From GCA-2746795 sp964643965 (GTDB lineage Bacteria > Chloroflexota > Anaerolineae > Promineifilales > Promineifilaceae), in NCBI GenBank assembly GCA_964643965.1, contig CAZXVH010000004.1:1-64000 (forward strand): DNA of 64,000 bases. The letters are read 5' to 3'. This document shows, one piece after another, positions 32,481-41,851 of the stretch. Position numbers and translations under genes: made by a program. Within the stretch, counting starts at the first letter, position 1, and every line of letters begins with the position of its first letter. The notes below the pieces were generated by a model. It did no database searches. It was not told the DNA's origin and worked only from the letters and a program-made list of their open reading frames with translations.

Positions 32481-34221
32481 ATGAATAGACGACAACAAAA
32501 CTGGAGAGTCACAAATCCTACATTTATCATACTGGTCGTTTTGCTGCTTTCTGCCTGCGAACGGCCGGCGCCGCAAGTGTCGGTGATTGATGTGAACGGG
32601 GAGAACCCGGCGGTGATTGGTGAAGCGTCGCCGGCTTTGCCGCCTGATGGCGTCGCTGTCACAGAAGCGCCGCCAACGCCTATTATGCCAGAGATGCGCC
32701 TGCCCACCCGCGCCGTCTACAACGGCGATCCCACGCCAGACCCACCCCATACCAGCCTGGAAAATCTGGAAAACGGCGTGGCTCCCCATGTGGTTAATCC
32801 GGGGGAGACGCTGGCTTTCATCGCCCAGTTGTATGGGGCTGAGGTGGCAGAATTAGAGGCGTTGAATGCGGTAACGGCCGTTGACATCCTCACTATCGGT
32901 CAGCAAATCATGGTTCCCAGCCGGATTGACGCCGTAGGGCCAGATTTAAAAATCATCCCGGATAGCGAACTGGTGTATGGTCCGGCCGCAAAAACGTTTG
33001 ATGGGGCTGCCTTTGTCGGGGCATATGGCGGCTTTTTATTAGACTATACCGAGGAAGTGGAAGGCACAGTCCTGACGGGACCGCAAATTGTGCAGCTAAT
33101 CGCCGACCGTTTTAGCGTGAACCCCCGCTTACTGCTGGCCGCTTTAGAATATTCATCCGGTTGGGTTACAAAGGCGCACCCNNNNNNNNNNNNNNNNNNN
33201 NNNNNNNNNNNNNNNNNNNNNNNNNNNNNNNNNNNNNNNNNNNNNNNNNNNNNNNNNNNNNNNNNNNNNNNNNNNNNNNNNCCCCGAGCCGTTCTCTGAG
33301 CCTGGCGAAGGGCAGACTCCTTCGGCAAGCTCAGGAACCGTCACTCGTTATCCCCTGGGCTATATCGACGAGAGCATCCCGTCGCTTTATTGGCAGTTGT
33401 ACCGCGCCGCCAACCAGCTTAACTGGGGCTACTACGGCCGTTCTGAAGCCGGCATGAACGCCATTACTTTGGCTGACGGGAGTAAAATCGCCTTCGCGCC
33501 TACGATTAACGATGGCACGGCCGGCGTACAAACCTACCTGGCAGGGCGTACGGATACGACTTACGATTCATGGCTGCAAGCGGCCGGGCCAACCGGTTTC
33601 TTGGCCACCTACGAAAAACTTTTTGGCAGCCCCTTCGCCTTCACCGTCGATCCGTTGTGGCCCGACGACTTGCGCCAGCCGCCCTTGCAGCTTCCCTTTG
33701 CCAGCGGCGATACCTGGTATTTCACCGGCGGGCCGCATGGCGGCTGGGGGTCTGGCTCGGCCTGGGCGGCGCTCGATTTTGTGCCGCCGGATGTGGAGCA
33801 AGGCTGTTTGCAATCAGAGGCGTGGGTGACAGCGATGACGGATGGGATGGTGGTGCGCAGCGACAAAGGGGCGGTGGTGGTCGATGCGGATGGGGATGGT
33901 TTTGCCGGCACAGGCTGGGCGATTCTCTATCAGCACCTGGAAAGCCGCGACCGCATCCCCGCAGGCACGTTTGTGCAGACAGGCGACCGGCTGGGCCACC
34001 CCTCTTGTGAAGGCGGCTTCTCGAATGGGACGCATGTACATATTGCTCGGATGTATAACGGCCGTTGGCTCTCAGCAGATGGCGCCATTCCCTTTGAGAT
34101 GGCTGGTTGGATTTCCCAGGGAATTCAGCGGGAGTATGACGGCCTGCTCATTCGCGGTGGCATCCAAAAAGAAGCCTGTGATATCTGCCAGGACGAGACG
34201 AACAGCATCACGGCGGACTAA
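32481..34221 (+). CDS. LysM and M23 peptidase lipoprotein, interrupted by an assembly gap
   Basis: The 5' part (32481-33181) begins with a signal peptide and lipobox (LLLSAC), a linker, then a LysM domain (HVVNPGETLAFIAQLYGAEV). After 100 Ns the 3' part continues in another frame; read from 33283 it is open to TAA/TAG at 34219-34221. It carries LYWQLYRAANQLNWGYYG and an M23 metallopeptidase fold (GGPHGGWGSGSAWAALDF, then GTHVHIARM). One gene is implied. The gap is a scaffold gap of arbitrary size, so the frame change means nothing. Bases 33286-33340 match the MITE core, so a repeat lies in the coding linker. Likely a cell-wall hydrolase. Confidence 0.75.
33182..33281. other. Assembly gap (100 N)
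   Basis: Exactly 100 unknown bases, the usual filler for a gap of unknown length. It is flanked on the right by a MITE-like repeat (33286-33340), which likely broke the assembly. Confidence 0.95.
33286..33340. repeat. MITE-core fragment inside the LysM/M23 gene
   Basis: Contains CTGAGCCTGGCGAAGG and CTTCGGCAAGCTCAGG, the same inverted core as copies A-C. It is read in frame as a Ser/Gly/Pro-rich linker. The left half lies in the gap. Confidence 0.6.
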
Positions 34222-34225
34222 TGCT

Positions 34226-34258
34226 AGAAGTTCAACTTCTTGGAGAAGTTGAACTTCT
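34226..34258. terminator. 33-bp hairpin, bidirectional terminator candidate
   Basis: AGAAGTTCAACTTCT (34226-34240), TGG, AGAAGTTGAACTTCT (34244-34258): perfect 15-bp arms. It lies four bases past the M23 gene and before the convergent HIT gene. The same sequence family is at 46762 and 29060. Confidence 0.75.
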
Positions 34259-34262
34259 GTGA

Positions 34263-34607
34263 TTATCGCGCCAGCATGGGGCCTAACGGCCGTCCGCCAA
34301 TCAAGTGCAAGTGCAAGTGAAACACCTCCTGCCCACCATGCGCGTTACAGTTGATGATGAGCCGATAGCCGTTTTCCGCGATGCCCGCTTGCTCCGCCAA
34401 CTGCTTTGCCACCAGCAGCAGCTTGCCCGCTACCATCTGGTCTGCCTCTGTCAGATCGTTTACTGTGGGGATCGCCTTGTTAGGCACAATCAAAATGTGC
34501 GTGGGCGCCTGCGGGTGAATATCCCGGAATGCTGTCACTTCATCATCCTGGTACACCATATCCGATGGCAGATCACCACTAATAATCTTTTCAAACAATG
34601 TTGTCAT
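34263..34607 (-). CDS. HIT family hydrolase (HinT-like)
   Basis: A 114-residue histidine-triad protein. The motif HLHLHLIGGRPLG and the N-terminus TLFEKIISGDLPSDMVYQDD match HinT-type nucleoside phosphoramidases, which hydrolyse AMP-lysine and similar adducts. Length is typical. ATG 34607 follows AAGGAG with 8-base spacing. It is monocistronic and convergent with the LysM/M23 gene. Confidence 0.92.
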   Translation of the reverse strand: MTTLFEKIISGDLPSDMVYQDDEVTAFRDIHPQAPTHILIVPNKAIPTVNDLTEADQMVAGKLLLVAKQLAEQAGIAENGYRLIINCNAHGGQEVFHLHLHLIGGRPLGPMLAR

Positions 34608-34700
34608 ACCGCTTGCTCCTTAACCAAAAGCTTACTCGCCTGCTTGACTGATCGACTACCCAACTAAAATTACCCGCAATCCACCAAGCTGGCAACAACC

Positions 34701-34709
34701 TGCTATAAT
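34701..34709 (+). promoter_or_regulatory. Extended -10 promoter of the tandem PEP/pyruvate-binding genes
   Basis: TGCTATAAT, the TGnTATAAT form also seen at 58 and 1515. Start near 34716, giving a short leader with AGAGAGGG before ATG 34733. Confidence 0.6.
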
Positions 34710-34732
34710 CCTGCCAATGAAGAGAGGGAAAT

Positions 34733-37111
34733 ATGCCTATAGGATCTTTACGCACTGTTACACCCGCTATCGACATCTACATCAAACTGGCCCAATATCC
34801 AATCTTGTGCGACCAAATCCGGGTACAGATGCGCCAGGAACTATTTCGGCGGGGCATCATCTCCAAGATTGAATTTGAGCGCATAGTGCGTGACCAGTCC
34901 ACCGACTCCCAGCGCCGCGAAGGCATGGGTGAAACCTTGGGACAAGAAGAAGCGGGCGTCTGGCAGCGGCGCAAAGACCGGGTGCGTGACTATCTAACCG
35001 ACGCCTATTTTGCGAACAATTTGGGCAGCGCTGTTCTCGATCAACTCATTAACGAAGCGCTGAACAATCAGCCGGCTGCTACCCGCAGCATGGAGCTTAA
35101 CTTCAACCCGGAAATTTCACCCTGGGAGATGCTCTTTCGTCAGGGCGAAATTTATGAGTCGCTGTCTAAACCAGAACAGGAAATCATCAAACATCATCTG
35201 GAAGAGATCAAGGTCGTTCTCATTAAGCGCCTCATTAGCGATCAACTGCCTTTCATCGGTGTGGCCAAAAAGGCGTTTACCATTGCCGACTTGCGCCATA
35301 TTTACCGCAATCGCATTGGCTCGGGCAAAATTGGGGGCAAGGCGGCCGGGATGCTGCTGGCCCGCCGTATCTTGCGTAAACAAGACCCGGAGCTTGGCCC
35401 AGATATCAGCCAGTTTATCCACATTCCCGAATCCTATTTTGTGGGGACAGAGGTGATCTACGATTTTCGTTTGATCAATCATCTCACCCATTTCATGAAT
35501 CAAAAATATCGGCCGTTGGATGAGATCCGGGATATGTACCCTAAAGTAATAGAGGCTCACTTGCAAGGAGAATTCCCGGAAAGCATCATCGAACAACTGC
35601 GTGAGGTTTTGGCGCATTTGGGCGAGACGCCCATCGTCGTGCGCTCTTCTAGTTTGTTGGAAGATAGTTTTGGTTTCTCATTTGCCGGAAAATATGAGAC
35701 GATTTTTTGCCCTAATCAAGCAACTGAAGCGGAAAATTTAGAAGCCTTATTGAATGCGATTCGTCGCGTGTATGCCAGCACGTTAAACCCGGACGCCATT
35801 CTCTACCGGCGCAAAAATGGTATGATTGATTATGATGAACGGATGGCGGTGCTGATCCAACCGGTGCAGGGGCAGAGATATGGTCGTTATTTTCTACCGA
35901 CGATAGCCGGGGTGGGCTTCAGCCAAAACCCCTTCCGTTGGAACCAGAAAATACGGCGGGAAGATGGTTTTGTGCGTCTGGTGTGGGGCTTGGGTACGCG
36001 GGCTGTCAGCCGTACGTCCAGCGACTATCCGCGCATGGTTGCCCTGAGCCACCCGCAACTGCGCCCGGAAACGGATACCCGCTCTATTCGCCAATACGCC
36101 CAATGGTTTGTGGATGTGATAGACCTGGAAGCCAATGAGTTCAAGACGCTGCCAGTGAATGAGATATTGACCGGCGCTTACCCAGAACTGCGTTATATTG
36201 CTTCATTGGATCAGGGCGATTATTTGCAAGATATTGTGTCGGTGGCTTCGGCGAATGAGCAAGCGCATTTTGTGCTGACATTTAATTACCTGACGGGGGA
36301 TCGTAATTTCATTAAATTGTTACGCCTTTCTTTACGCCGCCTGGAGGAAAGCTATCAACGGCCGGTGGATGTGGAATTTACGGTGGATATTATCCCCAAA
36401 TATCCTTACCCGGAATATCGTCTGAATATGCTTCAGTGCCGTCCCTTGAGCCAGCGCAAGGAAGGGGGGATGGTGGAGTTCCCTGAGGATGTGCCGGCCG
36501 ATGACATCCTCTTTCTCACTGAAAATTTAGTGCCAGATGGGAAGGTAGCCGGTATCCGTTATCTGATTTACGTGGATCCTGAGGGTTACAAGCGGATGCC
36601 GGATTTGATTGTTAAACAAGAGTTAGGGCGAGCGATTGGTCGTTTGAACAAGAGGCTGGAAAATGAAAAATATATTCTGATTGGCCCCGGCCGTTGGGGT
36701 AGTGTAAACCTGGATTTGGGCGTCCACGTGACCTATGGCGATATTTATAATACGAAGGCGCTGCTGGAGATGGATGTGGCTCAAGAGGGACGTAAGGCTG
36801 AATTTTCATATGGCACTCACTTTTTTCAAGACCTGGTAGAGTCTGGTATTTATTCTCTGGCGCTGCAAATGAATGACGGCCGTTCCATCTTCAACCGTGA
36901 TTTTTTCTTGTCCGCGCCCAACTGCCTGGCCGACCTGTCGCCAGCAGACGCCGCTCTAAGCGCCTATTTGCAGGTGATAGATTTAGCGGCCGTGACGCCC
37001 GGGAAACGCATGAAAATTGTGATGGATGGTTCTATTGATAAAGCGATTGGCTATTTAGAAGAGGGTGGGTCAGATGAGGTAGGGCATGGAACATATAGAA
37101 GAACTTCGTAG
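34733..37111 (+). CDS. PEP/pyruvate-binding domain protein, copy 1
   Basis: A 792-residue protein. Its core resembles the ATP-grasp domain of pyruvate phosphate dikinase and PEP synthase: GSGKIGGKAAGMLLARR (near residue 197), PIVVRSSSLLEDSFGFSFAG (about 301-320), VWGLGTRAV and NMLQCRPLSQ. It lacks the phosphohistidine swivel domain and PEP-binding domain of those enzymes. A distinct C-terminal region has ILIGPGRWGSVNLDLGV. So it may bind ATP and transfer phosphate to an unknown acceptor. A homologue of exactly the same length overlaps its 3' end by 26 bases. Confidence 0.72.
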   Translation: MPIGSLRTVTPAIDIYIKLAQYPILCDQIRVQMRQELFRRGIISKIEFERIVRDQSTDSQRREGMGETLGQEEAGVWQRRKDRVRDYLTDAYFANNLGSAVLDQLINEALNNQPAATRSMELNFNPEISPWEMLFRQGEIYESLSKPEQEIIKHHLEEIKVVLIKRLISDQLPFIGVAKKAFTIADLRHIYRNRIGSGKIGGKAAGMLLARRILRKQDPELGPDISQFIHIPESYFVGTEVIYDFRLINHLTHFMNQKYRPLDEIRDMYPKVIEAHLQGEFPESIIEQLREVLAHLGETPIVVRSSSLLEDSFGFSFAGKYETIFCPNQATEAENLEALLNAIRRVYASTLNPDAILYRRKNGMIDYDERMAVLIQPVQGQRYGRYFLPTIAGVGFSQNPFRWNQKIRREDGFVRLVWGLGTRAVSRTSSDYPRMVALSHPQLRPETDTRSIRQYAQWFVDVIDLEANEFKTLPVNEILTGAYPELRYIASLDQGDYLQDIVSVASANEQAHFVLTFNYLTGDRNFIKLLRLSLRRLEESYQRPVDVEFTVDIIPKYPYPEYRLNMLQCRPLSQRKEGGMVEFPEDVPADDILFLTENLVPDGKVAGIRYLIYVDPEGYKRMPDLIVKQELGRAIGRLNKRLENEKYILIGPGRWGSVNLDLGVHVTYGDIYNTKALLEMDVAQEGRKAEFSYGTHFFQDLVESGIYSLALQMNDGRSIFNRDFFLSAPNCLADLSPADAALSAYLQVIDLAAVTPGKRMKIVMDGSIDKAIGYLEEGGSDEVGHGTYRRTS

Positions 37112-39464
37112 CGTCACCCCGGCAATTGATACCTATATCCGGTTGGCGCAGTTTCCCATTTTAAGCGATAAAATTCGCAAACGGATGCGCCGTGAATTAT
37201 TTAAGCGCGGCATCGTTTCAAAAGAGCAATTTTATCAGGAGATTCGCCAGAAAGCGATTCAGTCTCAACGGCGGGAAGGGCTGCAAGACCCCTACAGTGA
37301 AGAAGAAGCGGTGACCTGGCAGAAACGCAAAGAGCGTATCCGGGATTTTCATACAGATGCGTTGTTTTCCAATAATCTCGGTCCCTTGCTTCTGAATCAA
37401 ATTATTGAAGAGGTGTTGGCGGATCAGCCGGCGCCAAGCAGCTCCCGCGAGTTGACGTTTAACCCGGAAATTGCACCCTGGGACCTGCTTTTCCGGCAGG
37501 GGGAAATTTACGAGTCGATGCCGATTTCTGATCAGGAAAAGGTGCAGCATCACCTGGAAGAGATTAAGGTGGTTTTGATCAAGCGCATGATCAGCGATCA
37601 GCTACCTTACATTGGCGTCGCCAAGAAGGTGTTTTCTATCGCTGATTTGCGCAAGATTTACCAGCGGCGTATTGGCGGTGGCAAGATTGGGGGCAAGGCG
37701 GCTGGCATGATGCTGGCGTATAAGATTTTGCAGCAGCCTGATGCAGAATATGGGCCAGATATTAGCCAACAGGTGAGCATTCCCGATACGTTTTTCATCG
37801 GCACGGAGGTGATTTACGATTTTTACCTGCTCAATAATCTCACCGACTTTATGAACCAGAAGTATCGATCTGAGGAGGAGATGCAGTATGAATATCCAGA
37901 GATTGTAGCGGCTCATTTAGGGGGTAAGTTTGAGTCAGATATATTGGAGGCGTTGCAATCTTTTCTGACACACATGGGGGACAATCCGATCATTGTGCGC
38001 TCTTCTAGTTTATTGGAAGATAGCTTTGGCACGGCGTTTGCCGGTAAGTACGACAGTTATTTTTGTCCGAATCAGGGGACGCCTCAGGAGAATTTTGCGG
38101 CGCTTCTGGAAGCGATCAAGCGGGTATTTGCCTGCACGGTGAATCCGAATGCATTGGCGTATCGCAGCCGGCATGGCATGACGGATTATGATGAACGGAT
38201 GGGGGTGCTTTTGCAGCGGGTGGTGGGGGGGCGAAACGGCCGTTACTATTTCCCCCCCTTAGCCGGCGTCGGCTACAGCCAAAATCCGTACCGTTGGAAT
38301 CCGCGTATTCGCCGGGAAGATGGCTTCTTGCGCCTGGTGTGGGGTTTGGGAACCCGCGCCGTAGACCGGGTAGACCAGGATTACCCCCGTATGATCAGCT
38401 TGAGCCATCCCCAACTGCGCCCAGAAACCTCAATAACGGCCGTGCGCCAGCATGCACAATGGTATGTGGATGTGGTGGATTTGCAGGCCAATGCCTTTGT
38501 CTCCTTACCAGTAGCCCAGGTTTTGCAGGCCGATTATCCCTATTTACGCCTTATCGCTTCCCTGGATGAAGGCGAATACTTACAAGAGATTATCTCCAGC
38601 GCTTCGTTGGGTGATGGAAGTAAATTTGTGCTTACTTTCGATAAGTTGACACGAGACCGTAATTTTGCGGACTTGATGCGCGTCGCTTTGAAACGCCTGG
38701 AAAAAGTATACCAAACCCCTGTCGATATGGAATTTGTGGTAGAGATTTCTGAGGAAAACGGCCGTTCTCATTATCAACTCAATATTGTGCAGTGCCGTCC
38801 CCTGAGTGAGCGGGAGCAGGGCAGCGTCAAAATCCCCTCAGACATCCCCAAAGAAGACATCCTGTTTACCGCCCACAAATTGATCCCTGATGGCAAAGCA
38901 GAAGACATCCGGTATGTGGTATTTGTCAATCCAGAAACGTACCGCACCATCCCGGATAATTTCATCAAACTGGAGTTGGGGCGAGCCATTGGGCGACTCA
39001 ACCAAAAGTTAGCCGATGAGCCTTATATTTTAATGGGGCCAGGCCGATGGGGCAGCGCCAATTTAGACCTGGGTGTGCGCGTTTCCTACATCGACATACA
39101 CAATACCAAGGTGCTGATTGAAGTGGGTATACCTCAGGATGGGCAGATGCCGGAACTTTCTTACGGCACCCATTTTCTACAAGACCTGGTGGAAGCGGGC
39201 ATTTATTCGTTGCCCTTGCACCTGGGGGATGGCAAGAGCAAATTCGATTGGGCCTTTTTCCGCAATGCGCCCAACAGCCTGGCGCAAATTCAGCCGGAAG
39301 ACGCCAATTTAGCGCCTTATTTGCAGGTGATCGACTTGCCGGCCATCACCCAAAATCGCCGCCTGGAGATCCTCATGGATGGCGAAAACGATGAGGCAGT
39401 GGGTTATCTCGTGCACAGCAAAATCCCTGCTAAAAACGGCGAAGGCTCCGTTTCTAATTTTTAG
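37086..39464 (+). CDS. PEP/pyruvate-binding domain protein, copy 2
   Basis: Also 792 residues and homologous to its neighbour along the whole length. The same blocks are present: GGGKIGGKAAGMMLA, PIIVRSSSLLEDSFGTAFAG, VWGLGTRAV, NIVQCRPLSE and MGPGRWGSANLDLGV. ATG 37086 lies inside the end of copy 1 with GAGGTAGGG just before it, so the two are translationally coupled and likely form a heteromer or have divided roles. As in copy 1, no catalytic-histidine swivel domain is visible. The C-terminus differs (a charged tail). Substrate unknown. Confidence 0.72.
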   Translation: MEHIEELRSVTPAIDTYIRLAQFPILSDKIRKRMRRELFKRGIVSKEQFYQEIRQKAIQSQRREGLQDPYSEEEAVTWQKRKERIRDFHTDALFSNNLGPLLLNQIIEEVLADQPAPSSSRELTFNPEIAPWDLLFRQGEIYESMPISDQEKVQHHLEEIKVVLIKRMISDQLPYIGVAKKVFSIADLRKIYQRRIGGGKIGGKAAGMMLAYKILQQPDAEYGPDISQQVSIPDTFFIGTEVIYDFYLLNNLTDFMNQKYRSEEEMQYEYPEIVAAHLGGKFESDILEALQSFLTHMGDNPIIVRSSSLLEDSFGTAFAGKYDSYFCPNQGTPQENFAALLEAIKRVFACTVNPNALAYRSRHGMTDYDERMGVLLQRVVGGRNGRYYFPPLAGVGYSQNPYRWNPRIRREDGFLRLVWGLGTRAVDRVDQDYPRMISLSHPQLRPETSITAVRQHAQWYVDVVDLQANAFVSLPVAQVLQADYPYLRLIASLDEGEYLQEIISSASLGDGSKFVLTFDKLTRDRNFADLMRVALKRLEKVYQTPVDMEFVVEISEENGRSHYQLNIVQCRPLSEREQGSVKIPSDIPKEDILFTAHKLIPDGKAEDIRYVVFVNPETYRTIPDNFIKLELGRAIGRLNQKLADEPYILMGPGRWGSANLDLGVRVSYIDIHNTKVLIEVGIPQDGQMPELSYGTHFLQDLVEAGIYSLPLHLGDGKSKFDWAFFRNAPNSLAQIQPEDANLAPYLQVIDLPAITQNRRLEILMDGENDEAVGYLVHSKIPAKNGEGSVSNF

Positions 39465-39495
39465 GCAGCTCTTTATTAAGAGAAATCGATAAAAA

Positions 39496-39524
39496 TTGAC
39501 ACCAGTCCGCTTGGTTGTTACAAT
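39496..39524 (+). promoter_or_regulatory. Consensus sigma70 promoter of the Fe-S carrier gene
   Basis: TTGACA (39496-39501), 17-base spacer, TACAAT (39519-39524). Transcription begins near 39531, 66 bases before ATG 39597. Confidence 0.85.
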
Positions 39525-39596
39525 GCCCCCATTGATTAGTATCGTCAGGGAGATGGCCTGTTTCCTGGCGTTAAATTCCCGAAAAAGGTGGATAAC

Positions 39597-40010
39597 ATGG
39601 ATTTAGTAGAACAGACGACAATAGCGGAAGATACTTCTGCAATCACCATTACAGACAACGCGCTCACCGTGGTGCGTAAACTGTTGGCTGAGAAAAATGT
39701 GCCGGATCATGGCCTGCGCGTCTTTGTGGCCGGCGGCGGCTGCTCCGGTTTGCAATATGGCATGGCGTTAGAAGCAGAACCGCGTCCGTATGATGAAGTC
39801 ATTGAAAACGATGGCGTCAAGGTCTTTATTGATCCCACCAGCATGATGTATTTGTCTCATGCCGTGATTGATTATGAAGACAGCATCATGGGCGGCGGCT
39901 TCAAAATTGATAACCCGAATGCCGTTTCTACCTGCGGCTGCGGCACTTCCTTTAAGACGGAAGGCAGCCAGGGCGCAGCGAGCAGCGGTGGTGGTTGCGG
40001 TTGCAGTTAA
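39597..40010 (+). CDS. A-type iron-sulfur carrier (IscA/ErpA/HesB family)
   Basis: A 137-residue scaffold or carrier for Fe-S cluster delivery. The three conserved cysteines are in AGGGCSGLQYGM and CGCGTSF. The core domain spans about 15-117; a short Ser/Gly-rich tail with GGGCGCS adds two more Cys, which is unusual. ATG 39597 follows AAGGTGG; a GTG at 39588 in frame is closer to it and less likely. It shares a promoter with the DUF2203 gene 13 bases downstream. IscA, ErpA and SufA cannot be separated by sequence here. Confidence 0.9.
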   Translation: MDLVEQTTIAEDTSAITITDNALTVVRKLLAEKNVPDHGLRVFVAGGGCSGLQYGMALEAEPRPYDEVIENDGVKVFIDPTSMMYLSHAVIDYEDSIMGGGFKIDNPNAVSTCGCGTSFKTEGSQGAASSGGGCGCS

Positions 40011-40023
40011 AAGAGATTTCAGC

Positions 40024-40407
40024 ATGAACCAGATCAAACAATTCACCGTAGCAGAAGCCAATAGCCTGCTGCCTCAAATCAAACCATTGATGGCCCAACT
40101 GCTTGAGAAACGGGCCAAGATTGTGGTGCAGCAACGGCAGGTAGCGCCCCTGTTGGCCGATCTTCATCTGGATGTGGGTGGCCCTGAACTTTCTGCCTTA
40201 ACGCAAGAGTTTGCTCTAATTGAACGCTTGATTGAGCGAATTCAGGAATATGGTTGCCTGGTTAGGGACATCAATGTCGGCCTCCTGGATTTTCCCGCCC
40301 AGTTTGAAGAGCAAATGGTATTTTTATGCTGGCGTTATGGTGAAGATGAGATCGCGTACTACCATGATGTGCATGAAGGTTTTAACGGCCGTTCTCCCCT
40401 CCACTAA
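40024..40407 (+). CDS. DUF2203 family protein
   Basis: A 127-residue protein with FTVAEANSLLPQIKPLM at the start, VRDINVGLLDFPAQFE in the middle and VFLCWRYGEDEIAYYHDVHEGFNGR at the end, all typical of DUF2203. That domain is small, alpha-helical and of unknown function. It is probably co-transcribed with the Fe-S carrier, and a palindrome-built terminator follows. Confidence 0.85.
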   Translation: MNQIKQFTVAEANSLLPQIKPLMAQLLEKRAKIVVQQRQVAPLLADLHLDVGGPELSALTQEFALIERLIERIQEYGCLVRDINVGLLDFPAQFEEQMVFLCWRYGEDEIAYYHDVHEGFNGRSPLH

Positions 40408-40432
40408 TATTTTTCCCCATAAACTGGTATAA

Positions 40433-40462
40433 AAAACGGCCGTTCTCGCGAACGGCCGTTTT
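40433..40462. terminator. Bidirectional terminator made of two ACGGCCGT palindromes
   Basis: AAAACGGCCGTTC-TCGC-GAACGGCCGTTTT, a 13-bp perfect stem with A runs on the left and T runs on the right, between convergent DUF2203 and gltA. Both arms contain one copy of the genome-wide palindrome. Confidence 0.85.
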
Positions 40463-40492
40463 GCATTACATCCCCTGTTAACCGATAAACGT

Positions 40493-41779
40493 CTACCGCT
40501 TACTCATCGGCACATAATCTCGTGCGCCTTCACCCAAATAAACCTGGCGCGGCCGGGCGATCTTCTGCTCCGGGTCTCGCAGCATCTCTTCCCACTGCGA
40601 CAACCAACCCACCGTGCGCGGAATGGCAAACAAAACCGGGAACATGGAAATGGGGAAGCGCATCGCCTGATAAATGATGCCGGAGTAAAAATCGACATTG
40701 GGGTAAAGATTTCGTTCCACAAAGAACTCATCTTCTAAGGCAATCCGTTCCAATTCCAGGGCAATATCCAGCAATTTATTACGCCCCGTCACTTCAAACA
40801 CCTCATCGGCAATTTGCTTGATGATATTGGCCCGGGGATCATAATTCTTATAAACGCGGTGGCCAAAGCCCATGAGCAGCCGTTCCCGGTTCTTCACATC
40901 TTTGATAAATTGCGGCACATGCTCAATATCGCCAATTTCCAGCAGCATACGCAATACTGCTTCATTGGCGCCGCCATGCAGTGGACCGTACAACGCGGCG
41001 GCCGCCCCGGCCATTGCCGTGTAGGGGTCTGTATGGCTGGAACCGATCACCCGCATAGCGGCCGTGCCACAGTTTTGCTCATGATCCGCATGGAGGATAA
41101 ATAATACATCCAGCGCTCGTTCCAATACCGGATTTGGCTCATACTTGGTTTCTGTCATTTTATCCAGCATATTGAGGAAGTTGCCGGTATAAGACAAATC
41201 ATTGTCAGGATATACATACGGCAGCCCGCGGGCGTGGCGATAAGAAAAGGCGGCCACGGTGGGCACTTTGGCGATCAAGCGCATCGTCTGAATGAGACGA
41301 TTGTGCGGGTCTTCGATATTACGGCCTTCCGGGTAAAAAGCAGACATGGCCGCGATAGTGGAAATAAACATCCCCATGGGATGCGCATCATGCCGGAAAT
41401 GTTGCATAAACCGTTTGATATTCTCATGCACAAAGGTGTGGTGAAGAATTTCATACTCCCAATCCGTGTATTCGGCCGGCGTGGGTAACTCCCCGTTTAG
41501 GATGAGGTACGCCACTTCCAAATAGTTGGATTTATCCGCCAACTGCTCGATGGGATAACCACGATAGCGCAAAATACCTTTAGCGCCATCAATATAGGTG
41601 ATGGTGCTTTTCGTTGAGGCGGTATTTTTGAAGGCAGGATCATAACTCATCATACCAAAATCTTCGGGATTTACTTTGATCTGGCGTAAATCCATGGCGT
41701 TAATGGTGTCATGAGTAATGGGTAACTCATAGGTTTTACCGGTTCGATTATCCGTAATGGTGATTGTATCTTGTGACAT
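40493..41779 (-). CDS. gltA: Citrate synthase (type I-like)
   Basis: Condenses acetyl-CoA and oxaloacetate to citrate, first step of the TCA cycle. The catalytic histidines are in GPLHGGANEAV and MGFGHRVYKNYDPRA, and the third block is ERNLYPNVDFYSG with the catalytic Asp. SYTGNFLNMLDKM and HADHEQNCGT are also family blocks. Length 428 matches the hexameric type. ATG 41779 follows GGAGG at 7 bases. An ACTACTATAGTAGT palindrome about 75 bases upstream may be an operator. Confidence 0.95.
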   Translation of the reverse strand: MSQDTITITDNRTGKTYELPITHDTINAMDLRQIKVNPEDFGMMSYDPAFKNTASTKSTITYIDGAKGILRYRGYPIEQLADKSNYLEVAYLILNGELPTPAEYTDWEYEILHHTFVHENIKRFMQHFRHDAHPMGMFISTIAAMSAFYPEGRNIEDPHNRLIQTMRLIAKVPTVAAFSYRHARGLPYVYPDNDLSYTGNFLNMLDKMTETKYEPNPVLERALDVLFILHADHEQNCGTAAMRVIGSSHTDPYTAMAGAAAALYGPLHGGANEAVLRMLLEIGDIEHVPQFIKDVKNRERLLMGFGHRVYKNYDPRANIIKQIADEVFEVTGRNKLLDIALELERIALEDEFFVERNLYPNVDFYSGIIYQAMRFPISMFPVLFAIPRTVGWLSQWEEMLRDPEQKIARPRQVYLGEGARDYVPMSKR

Positions 41780-41851
41780 ATTTTGGCCTCCGGTGATTGT
41801 CCCACTTCTGTGGGATTGAATAGATTTTTGGGAAAAAAATTCTGCGGGTAC

